NCBI RefSeq assembly: GCF_000768685.1
Contig: NZ_AVPK01000003.1
Coordinates: 1-64,000, forward strand
DNA length: 64,000 nucleotides
Direction of reading: 5' to 3'
Origin: Knoellia subterranea KCTC 19937
GTDB lineage: Bacteria > Actinomycetota > Actinomycetes > Actinomycetales > Dermatophilaceae
Positions within the stretch are counted from its first letter, which is position 1, and each line of letters begins with the position of its first letter. The notes under the pieces were generated by a model. The model was not told the DNA's origin. It ran no database searches and saw only the letters and a list, made by a program, of their open reading frames with translations. The translations under genes and the position numbers were made by a program. Below, one piece after another: positions 8,307-17,052 of this stretch.

Positions 8307-10270
8307 TGCGCGCCGCACTCACCCACCAGCTCTCCCGCCCCGGCGTCGGCTTCCGCCGCCTCGGCCTCGCGAGCCGGATCGCCCTCGGTTTCGTGGCGCT
8401 CGTCGTCCTCGTTGGGCTCCTGGCGCCGCTGCTCCTGAAGCACGACCCGACGCAGACCGGACTCGGCCCGGCGCTCACCGGACCCAACGGCGACTACTGG
8501 TTCGGCCTCGACCGGCTGGGTCGTGACGTCTACTCGCGCCTCGTCGCGGGCACGCGTCGCTCGCTCATCGTCGGCTTCGGCGCCGCCGCCATCGCCCTCA
8601 TCGCTGGGTCGATCCTCGGAGCCATCGCCGGCACGAGCCGCAGCGCCGTCGACGAGGTGATCATGCGCTGCCTCGACGTTGTCATGGCGTTCCCGGCGAT
8701 CGTCCTGTCGGCCCTGCTCATCATCTCGTTCGGCAAGAACAGCCTCCTGGTGCTCGTCCTGGCCATCGGCTTCGTCTTCACGCCGTCGATCGCACGCATC
8801 GTTCGGGCCAACGTCATGTCGCAGTACCGCGAGGACTACGTCGCCGCCGAGCGCATCATCGGTGCCCGACGACCGCACATCCTGATCAAGCACATCCTGC
8901 GCAACTGCGCGGCGCCCATCCTCGTCTTCGTCACCGTCATGGTCGCGGACGCCATCGTCTTCGAGGCGTCGCTGTCGTTCATCGGTGGCGGGCTCTCTCC
9001 GCAGGAGGCGCAGTCGTCCTGGGGTTCGGTCATCGCCTTCGGCAAGGAGATGGTCCAGATCGGTGGATGGTGGGCAACCTTCTTCCCCGGCCTGCTCATC
9101 CTGCTCACGGTGCTCGCGCTCAACGTCCTCTCCGAGGGCATCTCGGACGCGTGGGCCGCACCCGCTGCGCGCCGCTCGCTCACCAAGGCGATCGCGTCCC
9201 AGGACGCGCTCGAGAAGGCCGAGCCCGGAACGGGTGAGGTTCTCGAGCTGCCGGGTCTCGTCGAGGCGGCCGCGCGGCTGCGGGAGCGGGCTCGTCCGCT
9301 GCCCAGCGGGGAGCCGGTGCTCGACGTCCGCAACCTGTCGATCGGCTTCGCTGACCGCCACAACGGCGTCGACATCGTCGACGACATCAGCTTCGACGTC
9401 CGCCCCGGCGAGGTCGTCGGTCTCGTCGGCGAGTCGGGGTCCGGCAAGTCCCTGACGTCGCTCGCGATCATGGGCCTCGCGCCCAAGGGCGCTCGGATCA
9501 ACGGCGAAATCCGGTATGCCGGAACCGAACTCACGTCGTTGTCCGCGGCTCGTCGTCGTGGCCTGATGGGTCGCGAGATCGCCATGATCTATCAGGACGC
9601 GCTCTCGGCACTCAACCCGTCGCTCAAGATCGGCACCCAACTCGGGCAGCTCATCAAGCGCGGCGGCACGCGGTCTGCGAAGGAGCTCATGGAGCTCGTC
9701 GGCCTCGACGCGGAACGCACGCTCGCGGCATACCCCCACGAGTTGTCCGGAGGACAGCGTCAGCGCGTCGTCATCGCGATGGCCCTCTCGCGCGACCCGA
9801 AGTTGATCATCGCCGACGAACCGACCACCGCCCTGGACGTCACCGTGCAGGCGCAGGTCATGGAGCTGCTGCTCCGCCTGCGCGAGGAGCTCGGCTTCGC
9901 GCTCATCCTCGTGAGCCACGACCTCGCCCTCGTCAGTGACGTGTCCGACCGCGTCGTCGTCATGTACGGCGGGCAGATCGTCGAGACCGGCGTGACCGCG
10001 GACGTCATCGAGGCGCCGGCGCACCACTACGCGCGTGGCCTCCTCGGGTCGGTGCTGTCCCTGGAGACGGGCGCTGAACGGCTCACCCAGATCCGCGGGG
10101 TCGTGCCCTCGCCCGCCGACTTCCCGACCGGGTGTCGGTTCGCCGACCGGTGCCCCCTCGCGAGCGAGGTGTGCCTGACCACGGCGCCCGATCTCGAGGG
10201 CGGTGACCGCCACCGCTTCGCCTGCCACCACCCGGCGGTCGAGCTCCACACGAAGGAGGTCGTGCGATGA
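8306..10270 (+). CDS. Fused ABC permease (DppC type) and ATP-binding subunit (DppD type)
   Basis: 654 residues in one frame. Residues 1 to about 290 are a DppC-like permease with five to six helices and the EAA loop AAERIIGARRPHILIKHILRN. After an acidic/Ala-rich linker, residues about 330-654 form an ATPase with Walker A GESGSGKS near 374-381, signature LSGGQRQR, Walker B LIIADEPTTALD and the C-terminal oligopeptide/dipeptide extension with a Cys cluster. Such fusions occur in actinobacteria; here it replaces two separate genes in the operon. There is no stop or frameshift in the linker, so I read it as a true fusion. Confidence 0.93.
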   Translation: MRAALTHQLSRPGVGFRRLGLASRIALGFVALVVLVGLLAPLLLKHDPTQTGLGPALTGPNGDYWFGLDRLGRDVYSRLVAGTRRSLIVGFGAAAIALIAGSILGAIAGTSRSAVDEVIMRCLDVVMAFPAIVLSALLIISFGKNSLLVLVLAIGFVFTPSIARIVRANVMSQYREDYVAAERIIGARRPHILIKHILRNCAAPILVFVTVMVADAIVFEASLSFIGGGLSPQEAQSSWGSVIAFGKEMVQIGGWWATFFPGLLILLTVLALNVLSEGISDAWAAPAARRSLTKAIASQDALEKAEPGTGEVLELPGLVEAAARLRERARPLPSGEPVLDVRNLSIGFADRHNGVDIVDDISFDVRPGEVVGLVGESGSGKSLTSLAIMGLAPKGARINGEIRYAGTELTSLSAARRRGLMGREIAMIYQDALSALNPSLKIGTQLGQLIKRGGTRSAKELMELVGLDAERTLAAYPHELSGGQRQRVVIAMALSRDPKLIIADEPTTALDVTVQAQVMELLLRLREELGFALILVSHDLALVSDVSDRVVVMYGGQIVETGVTADVIEAPAHHYARGLLGSVLSLETGAERLTQIRGVVPSPADFPTGCRFADRCPLASEVCLTTAPDLEGGDRHRFACHHPAVELHTKEVVR

Positions 10271-11427
10271 GCACCGCACCCCAGAGCCCGCAGAGCCGTG
10301 TTTCGCCGCAGGCGACGTCGCCGATCGCTGAGCTGCGAGACGTCCACGTCGTCCACCGAACCCGCGGCGGCGGCATGTTCGACCGCGAGCGCGTCTATGC
10401 CCTCACGGGTGCCGACCTGGCCATTGCACCGGGCGAGACGGTGGGCATCGTCGGCGAATCCGGTTGTGGCAAGTCGACGCTGGCCAAGGTGCTCGTCGGT
10501 CTTCAGCAGCCGACGTCCGGAGTCGTGAGCGTCGCCGGGCACGACGTGTGGTCGATGAGCGCGGCCGAGCGACGTGAACACATCGGTGCCGGTGTCGGCA
10601 TGATCTTCCAGGACCCGTCGACGTCCCTGAACCGACGTATGCCGGTCCGAGACATCCTGCGCGACCCCCTCGACGTGCACGGTCGCGGGACCCGGGCCGA
10701 GCGTGAGGCTCGCGTCGAGGAGCTCATGGCCCTCGTCGGTCTGCCCCGCTCCGTCGCCGACGTCCTGCCCAGTCAGCTGTCCGGCGGCCAGCGACAGCGT
10801 GTCTCGATCGCACGGGCCCTGGCGCTGGAACCGCGGCTCATCGTCGCCGACGAACCGACGAGCGCGCTCGACGTCTCCGTCCGGGCGCAGATCCTCAACC
10901 TGCTCCTCGACCTCAAGGAGCGACTGGGCCTGGCGATGGTGTTCGTCTCGCACGACATCCAGACCGTCAAGCGGGTGAGCGACCGCGTCGTGACGATGTA
11001 TCTCGGTCGGATCGTCGAGCAGACCCCCGCGGAGGTGCTGCCGACGGGTTCGCGGCACCCCTACACGCGGGCGCTCTTCTCGGCGACACCCGGACTGCTC
11101 TCGCCGATCGACCCGATCCCGCTCATCGGACCGGTTCCCAGCGCGACCCGGCCCCCGAGCGGCTGCCCGTTCCGGACGCGCTGCTGGAAGGCCACGGAGG
11201 TGTGTGCCGAATCGATGCCGGAGCCGCAGGCTGCGGCGTCGGACGGCGGATCGGACGGCGGATCGGACGGCGGATCGGACGGCGGACAGGCACACGAATT
11301 CCGCTGTCACCACCCTGTTCCCGCCGGAACCGGCGATGCCGAACTCGTTGCCCTCGCACGGGCGGCAACCCCCAAGAACCCTGGGCCCGAGCGGCCCGCC
11401 ACCGACGATGTCGAGGAGACAGCGTGA
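10267..11427 (+). CDS. ABC transporter ATP-binding protein, DppF/OppF type
   Basis: 386 residues: Walker A GESGCGKST at about 64-72, signature LSGGQRQR, Walker B LIVADEPTSALD, H-loop SHDIQTV, and the C-terminal oligopeptide-transporter domain with the Cys pattern GCPFRTRC...VC...FRCHHP that may bind an Fe-S cluster. The ATG overlaps the previous stop by 4 bp. An unusual SDGG-SDGG-SDGG-SDGG insertion, coded by four exact 12-bp repeats, separates the third and fourth cysteines. It is the second ATPase of the importer. Confidence 0.93.
   Translation: MSTAPQSPQSRVSPQATSPIAELRDVHVVHRTRGGGMFDRERVYALTGADLAIAPGETVGIVGESGCGKSTLAKVLVGLQQPTSGVVSVAGHDVWSMSAAERREHIGAGVGMIFQDPSTSLNRRMPVRDILRDPLDVHGRGTRAEREARVEELMALVGLPRSVADVLPSQLSGGQRQRVSIARALALEPRLIVADEPTSALDVSVRAQILNLLLDLKERLGLAMVFVSHDIQTVKRVSDRVVTMYLGRIVEQTPAEVLPTGSRHPYTRALFSATPGLLSPIDPIPLIGPVPSATRPPSGCPFRTRCWKATEVCAESMPEPQAAASDGGSDGGSDGGSDGGQAHEFRCHHPVPAGTGDAELVALARAATPKNPGPERPATDDVEETA
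11239..11286 (+). repeat. Four exact tandem copies of a 12-bp unit inside the DppF-like gene
   Basis: TCGGACGGCGGA is repeated four times with no change and is read in frame as Ser-Asp-Gly-Gly. Multiples of 12 bp keep the frame, so copy number could vary by slippage without breaking the protein. Confidence 0.95.
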
Positions 11428-12362
11428 CCACCCCGACCCCACGATTCAGCGGCGTCGTGCCGCCCACCGTCACCCCGCTGCTGGAGGGCGGCGGCGTTGA
11501 CGTCGCATCTCTCGAGCGTCTCGTCGAACAGCAGCTCGCAGCCGGTGTCCACGGACTCTTTGCCCTGGGCAGCTCGGGGGAGACGGTGTTCCTCACGGAC
11601 GCCGACCGCGACCGAGCCCTCGAGGTCATCGTCAAGACCGCGGGTGGTCAGGTGCCCGTCATCGCGGGGGCGATCGAGCCGACGACGCCGCGTGTCTTCG
11701 AGCGCGTCCGTGCCGCCGAGCGACTCGGCGCCGACGCCATCGTGGCCACGGCACCGTTCTATGCGATCGTCGGGCCGCACGAGGTGGAGCGCCACTTCCG
11801 GGCCATCGGTGAGGCCACGGAGCTTCCGCTGCTCGCCTATGACATCCCGGTGTGCGTCAAGGTCAAGCTCTCCGTCGACCTCCTCGTGAACCTCGCGGCC
11901 GACGGTGTCATCGCCGGCATCAAGGACTCGAGCGGTGACGACGTCGCCTTCCGTCAGCTCCTCCTGCGCGTGCGCGACGAGGTGCCCGGTGCCGACTTCA
12001 CGGCGCTCACGGGTCACGAGGTCGTCGTGGACGGGATGATGCTCGCCGGTGCGTCCGGCTCGGTCCCGGGCCTGGGCAACGTCGACCCTGAGGGGTACGT
12101 GCGCCTCCACGAGGCGTGCGTCTCCGGAAACTGGACGGCCGCCCGCGCCGAGCAGGACCGGCTCACCCGCCTGTTCCGCATCGTCGACGCACCGGACCCC
12201 GCGACGACGACCGGGGCGACCCGCGGTGTCGGTGCCTTCAAGACGGCGCTCATGCTGCTGGGTGTTCTGTCCAGCAACGCAGTGTCTCTGCCGATGCGTC
12301 CACTCAACGACGCCGAGACCGGCCGGATCCGCGACGTCCTCGTCGAAGCAGGGCTGCTCTGA
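11424..12362 (+). CDS. DapA/NanA-family class I aldolase, probable N-acetylneuraminate lyase
   Basis: 312 residues of the dihydrodipicolinate synthase/N-acetylneuraminate lyase TIM-barrel family. Visible are the GSSGET motif, the tyrosine segment LLAYDIPV near residue 138 and the Schiff-base lysine in GIKDSSGD near 163. The family also includes keto-acid aldolases and DapA itself, and the active-site wording is closer to generic family members than to E. coli NanA. The call of sialate lyase (Neu5Ac to ManNAc and pyruvate) rests on the following NanK-like and NanE genes. GTG start overlapping the previous stop (GTGA). Confidence 0.8.
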   Translation: MTTPTPRFSGVVPPTVTPLLEGGGVDVASLERLVEQQLAAGVHGLFALGSSGETVFLTDADRDRALEVIVKTAGGQVPVIAGAIEPTTPRVFERVRAAERLGADAIVATAPFYAIVGPHEVERHFRAIGEATELPLLAYDIPVCVKVKLSVDLLVNLAADGVIAGIKDSSGDDVAFRQLLLRVRDEVPGADFTALTGHEVVVDGMMLAGASGSVPGLGNVDPEGYVRLHEACVSGNWTAARAEQDRLTRLFRIVDAPDPATTTGATRGVGAFKTALMLLGVLSSNAVSLPMRPLNDAETGRIRDVLVEAGLL

Positions 12363-12364
12363 CG

Positions 12365-13345
12365 ATGGACCCCTCGATGTCGGACCGCGAGGTCGTGGCA
12401 GCCATCGACATCGGTGGCACGAAGACCGCCGCGGCCCTCGTGGACCGATCGGGCGAGATCCTCGCCCGGGCGGCCGCCCCGACGCCGGGGCGCGAAGGGG
12501 CGGCCGCGATCCTCGCCACGGCGGCAGGGCTGGTGCGTGACCTCTCTGCGGATGCGCAGGGCGTCACCGTGCGCGCCCTGGGCATCGGCAGTGCGGGAGT
12601 CATCGATCCCCTCGCGGGCCGCGTCGTCGGCTCGACCGACGTCCTCGCCGGCTGGACCGGCACCCCCATCGTCGACCGACTGGCGACCCTCACCGGACTG
12701 CCCGCGTCGGTCATCAACGATGTCCACGCCCATGCCCTCGGTGAGGCTGCATACGGTGCGGCACAGGGCTTTTCGACTGTTCTTGTGGTCGGCGTCGGGA
12801 CGGGTGTGGGCGGTGCGTTCGTCGAGGACGGACGCGTGCGCCCCGGCGCACACAGCGCCGCCGGACACGTCGGTCACCTGTCGAGCGTGTATGCCGGGTC
12901 CCTCCCGTGCTCGTGTGGCCGCGTGGGCCACCTCGAGGCGATTGCGTCCGGGCCGGGGCTCCACGCGGAGTACCAACGCCGCTCCGGCGAACACGTCGCG
13001 GACTTCCGGGCGGTCGTGGCACTCGCTGCGGGCGGTGATGCTCACGCTCTCGACGTGGTCGAGCTCGGCGGTGCAGCAGTCGGCACGGTTGTCGGTGGGC
13101 TCGTGAACGTTCTCGACCCGCACGCCGTTGTCATCGGTGGGGGAGTGGCCGGTGCCGGGGACCGCTGGTGGGACGCCCTGCGCCGGGCCGTTCGTCGGGA
13201 CGTCATGCCTTCTCTGGCCGACACCCCCATCCTCATTTCCACCCTGGGCGGCGACGCGCCACTGCTCGGTGCTGCTGCTCTGGCCTGGCAGGGCGACGGG
13301 CTGACGTCGCCGGCCACCATCCCCGACCCCGAGGTGATCTCGTGA
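12365..13345 (+). CDS. nanK: ROK-family sugar kinase, probable N-acetylmannosamine kinase
   Basis: 326 residues. ROK features: the phosphate-binding DIGGTKTAAAL near the N-terminus, GVGTGVGGAFV, and the zinc-binding CSCGRVGHLEAIASG. Between an aldolase and a NanE epimerase the expected reaction is ATP-dependent phosphorylation of ManNAc to ManNAc-6-phosphate. It begins 2 bp after the previous stop; an alternative ATG lies 12 bp further in. Other amino-sugar substrates cannot be excluded from sequence. Confidence 0.85.
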   Translation: MDPSMSDREVVAAIDIGGTKTAAALVDRSGEILARAAAPTPGREGAAAILATAAGLVRDLSADAQGVTVRALGIGSAGVIDPLAGRVVGSTDVLAGWTGTPIVDRLATLTGLPASVINDVHAHALGEAAYGAAQGFSTVLVVGVGTGVGGAFVEDGRVRPGAHSAAGHVGHLSSVYAGSLPCSCGRVGHLEAIASGPGLHAEYQRRSGEHVADFRAVVALAAGGDAHALDVVELGGAAVGTVVGGLVNVLDPHAVVIGGGVAGAGDRWWDALRRAVRRDVMPSLADTPILISTLGGDAPLLGAAALAWQGDGLTSPATIPDPEVIS

Positions 13346-14058
13346 ACCCCAACGATGCCCACGCCCTCATCGAGTCTCTCCGGGGAGGTCTCGTCGTCTC
13401 GTGCCAGGCCTACCCCGGCGAGCCGATGCGGACCCCCGACACGATGTGCCGGGTGGCGCAGGCGGCCGCCCGCGGTGGCGCCGTCGGCATCCGCGCCCAG
13501 GGGCTCGACGACGTCGCCGCCATTCGGGCCGCAGTAGACCTGCCCCTCATCGGTCTGTGGAAGGACGGCGACGACGACGTCTTCATCACCCCGACCCTCG
13601 AGCACGCGCTCGCCGTCGCTCGAGCGGGCGCGCACGTGGTTGCCCTCGACGGCACGTCTCGGCCGCGACCCGACGGACGCACGCTCGCGGAGACCATCAC
13701 CGCGGTGCACGAGCAGACCACTGCCCTCGTCATGGCCGACTGCTCGACCTTCGACGAGGGCCTGGCCGCCGCGGCGGCAGGAGCGGATCTGGTGGGGACC
13801 ACGCTCGCCGGCTACACGGCATACACGGTCAAGGGCGACGGACCGGACATCGACCTCGTCGGTGAGCTCGCGCGCGCCCTCGACGTGCCGGTCGTCGCGG
13901 AGGGGCGGATCCACTCTCCCGCCCAGGCCGCCGCCGCTATCACCGCCGGTGCCCACGCGGTCGTGGTCGGCACCGCCATCACCCATCCGACGACGATCAC
14001 GGGGTGGTTCGCCGACGCCGTGAACGGCGCCAACTCTGTGGACAAGGACAACGCGTGA
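13342..14058 (+). CDS. nanE: N-acetylmannosamine-6-phosphate 2-epimerase
   Basis: 238 residues matching the usual NanE length. It has the family segments GGLVVSCQAYPGEP, GAVGIRAQGLDDVAAIR, DLPLIGLWK, MADCSTFDEGLAAAAAGAD, LVGTTLAGYT and the C-terminal phosphate-binding VVAEGRI...GAHAVVVGTAIT. It turns ManNAc-6-P into GlcNAc-6-P in the cytoplasm. GTG start overlaps the kinase stop by 4 bp. This is the most diagnostic gene of the operon; no nagA (GlcNAc-6-P deacetylase), the next pathway step, is seen in the window. Confidence 0.92.
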   Translation: MNPNDAHALIESLRGGLVVSCQAYPGEPMRTPDTMCRVAQAAARGGAVGIRAQGLDDVAAIRAAVDLPLIGLWKDGDDDVFITPTLEHALAVARAGAHVVALDGTSRPRPDGRTLAETITAVHEQTTALVMADCSTFDEGLAAAAAGADLVGTTLAGYTAYTVKGDGPDIDLVGELARALDVPVVAEGRIHSPAQAAAAITAGAHAVVVGTAITHPTTITGWFADAVNGANSVDKDNA

Positions 14059-15110
14059 ACGACGAAAACCCCAATGCCGCAGCGGTTCCCGGTTCGCTCA
14101 TGGCTGCTGAGGTCGCGGAGCAGCCAGCGGTCTTCGATCGGATCCTCACCCAGAGTCCGACAGATGTCGCAGCCGTGGCGGCCCGGATCGCGGACGCGTC
14201 CCCGCGCTTCGTCGTGATCGCCGCGCGTGGCACGAGCGACCACGCAGCGCTCTATTTCAAGTACCTCGTCGAGATCGTGCTCGGCCTCCCGTGTGGCCTC
14301 GCCTCTCCGTCCACGACGACCGCGTATGCCGCCCAGCCGAACCTTTCCGACGTGCTCTGGGTCGCCGTCAGCCAGTCCGGTGGTTCGCCCGACCTCCTCG
14401 AGTCGACGCGTGCGGCGGGCCGGGCAGGGGCGCCGACCCTCGCCGTGACGAACAACGCCGAGTCACCGCTGGCTGCTGCCGCCGAACTGCACCTCGACGT
14501 GCGGGCGGGGGCCGAGAAGGCCGTCGCCGCGACGAAGACCTATACCGCGACCCTGCTCACGCTGTGGCTCCTCGTCGACGCCTGGCGCGGTGGTCGCGCG
14601 GAGGCCGCCGCGGATCTGGTCGAGGCCGCAGAAGCGGCCGTGGTGGCACCCGGGGTGGATCTCGTGGCGGGCCACTACCGGTTCGTCGACAAGATCGTGC
14701 TCACGGGTCGGGGGTATGCGTACCCGACGGCGCGCGAGGCAGCGCTCAAGCTCATGGAGACGAGTTATCTTGCGGCACACGCCTTCTCGGGCGCAGACCT
14801 GCTGCACGGACCGCTGGCCATGGTCGACAACGAGCGTCCCGTCCTCGCCGTCGTTCCGCACGGGGTCGCCGGACTGGCGATGGAGCCGGTGCTCGCTCGG
14901 CTCCGGGACCGCGCCGCTGACCTCACCATCATCGGTGACCGTGAGCACGCGGGTCAGGAGCCGGCGATCCTCGTGCCGTGCGTGGCCGAGGAACTCAGCC
15001 CGTTGCTCGAGATCATCCCGCTGCAGCGGCTCGCGCACGCCATGGCCATCGCGCGGAATCAGGACCCCGACGCTCCGCGGGGCCTGTCCAAGGTCACCCG
15101 CACCACCTGA
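14055..15110 (+). CDS. Two-SIS-domain sugar isomerase, GlmS-C/NagB-II/AgaS-like
   Basis: 351 residues starting MAAEVAEQPAVFDRIL after a short leader. It has two SIS domains (about 35-160 and 200-330) with ARGTSDHAALYFKYL, SQSGGSPDLLESTR and the glucosamine-6-P synthase-type KTYTATLLTLWLL. The glutaminase domain of GlmS is absent, so it is probably a catabolic GlcN-6-P deaminase/isomerase (NagB-II-like), which fits the end of an amino-sugar pathway. GTG start overlaps the nanE stop by 4 bp. Last gene of the operon, followed by a long hairpin. Confidence 0.88.
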   Translation: MNDENPNAAAVPGSLMAAEVAEQPAVFDRILTQSPTDVAAVAARIADASPRFVVIAARGTSDHAALYFKYLVEIVLGLPCGLASPSTTTAYAAQPNLSDVLWVAVSQSGGSPDLLESTRAAGRAGAPTLAVTNNAESPLAAAAELHLDVRAGAEKAVAATKTYTATLLTLWLLVDAWRGGRAEAAADLVEAAEAAVVAPGVDLVAGHYRFVDKIVLTGRGYAYPTAREAALKLMETSYLAAHAFSGADLLHGPLAMVDNERPVLAVVPHGVAGLAMEPVLARLRDRAADLTIIGDREHAGQEPAILVPCVAEELSPLLEIIPLQRLAHAMAIARNQDPDAPRGLSKVTRTT

Positions 15111-15115
15111 CGCCC

Positions 15116-15190
15116 CGACTTCTTGCGCTGTTGGGACACGGCGTGCGGGCCGAAGGCCCTCCGCCCGTGTCCCAACAGCGCAAGAAGTCG
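15116..15190. repeat. Long inverted repeat, ACTTCTTGC family, copy 1
   Basis: Perfect 26-bp arms (15116-15141, 15165-15190) with an inner GGGCC-gaa-GGCCC hairpin in the loop. It sits between the convergent SIS gene and ROK remnant, so it can end transcription from both sides. Relatives: 18196-18270, 25574-25648 and 53346-53418. Confidence 0.92.
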
Positions 15191-15559
15191 TCAGGAGGCG
15201 AGGGTGGCGAGGTGGCGTTCGACTTCGTCGGCCGACAGCACGTGCTGGATCACCATCGTTGCGGCACCAATGACACCGGCGTGCCCGCCGGTGCGGGCCG
15301 TGACGATCTGGAGTTCCCCGGTGGCCAGCGGGAGTGACCGCCCGTAGACCACCTCGCGGATCCCTGCCAGGAGGCCTTCGGGCGACTGCGCGAGGAGGCC
15401 GCCGATGGCGATCACCGAGGGGTTGAGCATGCTCACGATCGACGCGAGGACCGACCCGATCTCGCGGCCGGCCTGCCGGAGAGCGGCCAGCGTTTCGGGG
15501 TTGCCCGCGCGGGCGAGGGCCAGCAGTTCGCGGCTGTCGTGGAGGTCGATACACGGCAC
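15191..15559 (-). pseudogene. C-terminal remnant of a ROK-family regulator/kinase
   Basis: An open frame of about 122 codons matches only the last third of ROK proteins: helix LLALARAGNPETLAALR, the conserved SMLNPSVIAIGGLL segment, then RSLPLATGELQIV and the terminal GVIGAATMVIQHVL helix. The HTH, the DIGGT nucleotide site and the Cys-rich zinc loop are missing upstream. The frame breaks exactly where a plus-strand isomerase remnant begins, so a deletion has removed both gene starts. The C-terminus resembles ROK repressors such as XylR, which would fit the nearby xylA, but this cannot be shown. Confidence 0.8.
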
Positions 15560-15864
15560 CGGACGGCAGCAGCGTGCAGGCAGTCTTCGACCCGGCCGGT
15601 GTCGTCGCAGCCCAGTCGAAGCGCTTCCCGCTGTTCCACGCCAAGGACGGAGTCAAGGACACCACCCAGGCCAACGGCTATGTCATGGCGCCGTTCGGCG
15701 AGGGAGACATCGACTACGCGACGTTCCTGCGTCGGGTGGGAGCCAAGGGCTCGCACAACCCGATGTGGGAGCAGGACACCGCCCCCGGCGGCACGGCGAA
15801 CCCCGGCCAGTCCCTGGCGTTCGCACAGGTCAGCTACGACAACATGGCCGCCCTGCGCGGCTGA
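15560..15864 (+). pseudogene. C-terminal remnant of a sugar phosphate isomerase/epimerase
   Basis: About 100 codons encode the end of an AP-endonuclease-2-type TIM barrel: RFPLFHAKDG, GEGDIDYATFLRRVG and a C-terminal tail ending DNMAALRG. The first two thirds of the barrel are missing. No ribosome site precedes the GTG at 15574. Together with the truncated ROK gene on the opposite strand it marks one deletion joining the ends of two formerly divergent genes. Confidence 0.78.
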
Positions 15865-15866
15865 CA

Positions 15867-15917
15867 CCGGTGCCGACCCGGTCCGCTGTTGCAGCAACGG
15901 GCCGGGTCGGACACCGG
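15867..15917 (+). terminator. Terminator hairpin after the isomerase remnant
   Basis: About 19-bp stem (one bulge, one mismatch) around loop CTGTTGCAGCAA, directly after the stop of the remnant. The remaining 80 bp before the next gene hold its GGAGGA ribosome site. Confidence 0.65.
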
Positions 15918-15999
15918 CTACACCCCGCCGTCGACCAGCAGGATGTGACCCGGATTCTACGTTCGTGGATCCGGAGCAGACCCGAACCGGAGGATTCCC

Positions 16000-17052
16000 G
16001 TGACACGACCGATCACCCTCTTTACCGGCCAGTGGGCCGACCTTCCCTTCGAGGAGGTATGCCGGTTGGCCGCCTCCTGGGGGTATGACGGCCTCGAGAT
16101 CGCCTGCTGGGGCGACCACTTCGAGGTGGACCGGGCCCTGGCCGAGGACGACTACGTCGCAGGGCGTCTTGCGATCCTCGAGAAGCACGGCCTCAAGGTG
16201 TGGGCCATCTCGAATCACCTTGTGGGACAGGCGGTCTGCGACGATCCGATCGACCAGCGGCACGAGGACATCCTGCCCGCCGACATCTGGGGCGACGGTG
16301 ACCCGGAGGGCGTCCGGCAGCGGGCTGCCCAGCGCATGGCGGACACGGCTCGGGCCGCGGCCAAACTTGGGGTCGATGTCGTCATCGGCTTCACCGGGTC
16401 GGCGATCTGGAAGTACGTCGCGATGTTCCCGCCGGTGTCGGCGGAGACGATAGAGGCGGGCTACAGGGACTTCGCCGACCGCTGGAACCCCATCCTCGAC
16501 GTCTTCGACGAGGTCGGTGTCCGCTTCGCCCATGAGGTGCACCCGAGCGAGATCGCCTACGACTACTGGTCGACAGTGGCCACGCTCGAGGCGATCGACC
16601 ACCGCCCGGCCTTCGGCCTCAACTGGGACCCGTCGCACATGGTGTGGCAGGACCTCGACCCTGCGGCCTTCATCTGGGACTTCCGCGACCGGATCTATCA
16701 CGTCGACTGCAAGGACGTCCGCATGCGCGTCGGCAACGGTCGCAACGCCCGGCTCTCCTCGCACCTGCCGTGGGCGGACCCGCGCCGTGGCTGGGACTTC
16801 GTCTCGACCGGGCACGGCGACGTGCCGTGGGAGGACTGCTTCCGCACCCTCAACTCGGTCGGCTACGACGGCCCGATCTCCGTGGAGTGGGAGGACGCCG
16901 GCATGGACCGGCTCGTCGGCGCTGCTGAAGCTGTCGGTTCGTGCGCCGACTCAACTTCGACAAGCCCGATGCGGCCTTCGACGCCGCCTTCAGCTCCGGG
17001 AAGGACGCATGACCACGCAAGCCAGCGCACCGGCATACACACCGGTCCGTGA
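16000..17052 (+). CDS. Sugar phosphate isomerase/epimerase with C-terminal frameshift
   Basis: AP-endonuclease-2-type TIM barrel with [12 protein letters not shown], metal-ligand segments [22 protein letters not shown] and HVDCKD, and [11 protein letters not shown]. Up to residue about 310 it matches the family; then the frame shifts. The +1 frame continues with [17 protein letters not shown] and stops at 17012 inside an ATGA overlap with xylA, which must be the ancestral end. A single T missing near 16936-16941 explains this. The present frame adds an unrelated tail and stops at 17052, 44 bp inside xylA. The catalytic core is intact. GGAGGA precedes the GTG. It could also be a sequencing error. 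Confidence 0.85.
   Translation: MTRPITLFTGQWADLPFEEVCRLAASWGYDGLEIACWGDHFEVDRALAEDDYVAGRLAILEKHGLKVWAISNHLVGQAVCDDPIDQRHEDILPADIWGDGDPEGVRQRAAQRMADTARAAAKLGVDVVIGFTGSAIWKYVAMFPPVSAETIEAGYRDFADRWNPILDVFDEVGVRFAHEVHPSEIAYDYWSTVATLEAIDHRPAFGLNWDPSHMVWQDLDPAAFIWDFRDRIYHVDCKDVRMRVGNGRNARLSSHLPWADPRRGWDFVSTGHGDVPWEDCFRTLNSVGYDGPISVEWEDAGMDRLVGAAEAVGSCADSTSTSPMRPSTPPSAPGRTHDHASQRTGIHTGP

Noticed and set aside
11424-12362. Assigning this aldolase as DapA of lysine synthesis
   Set aside because: It is overlapped by transporter and nanK/nanE genes and far from dapB; a catabolic role is more likely, though the family motif alone does not exclude it.
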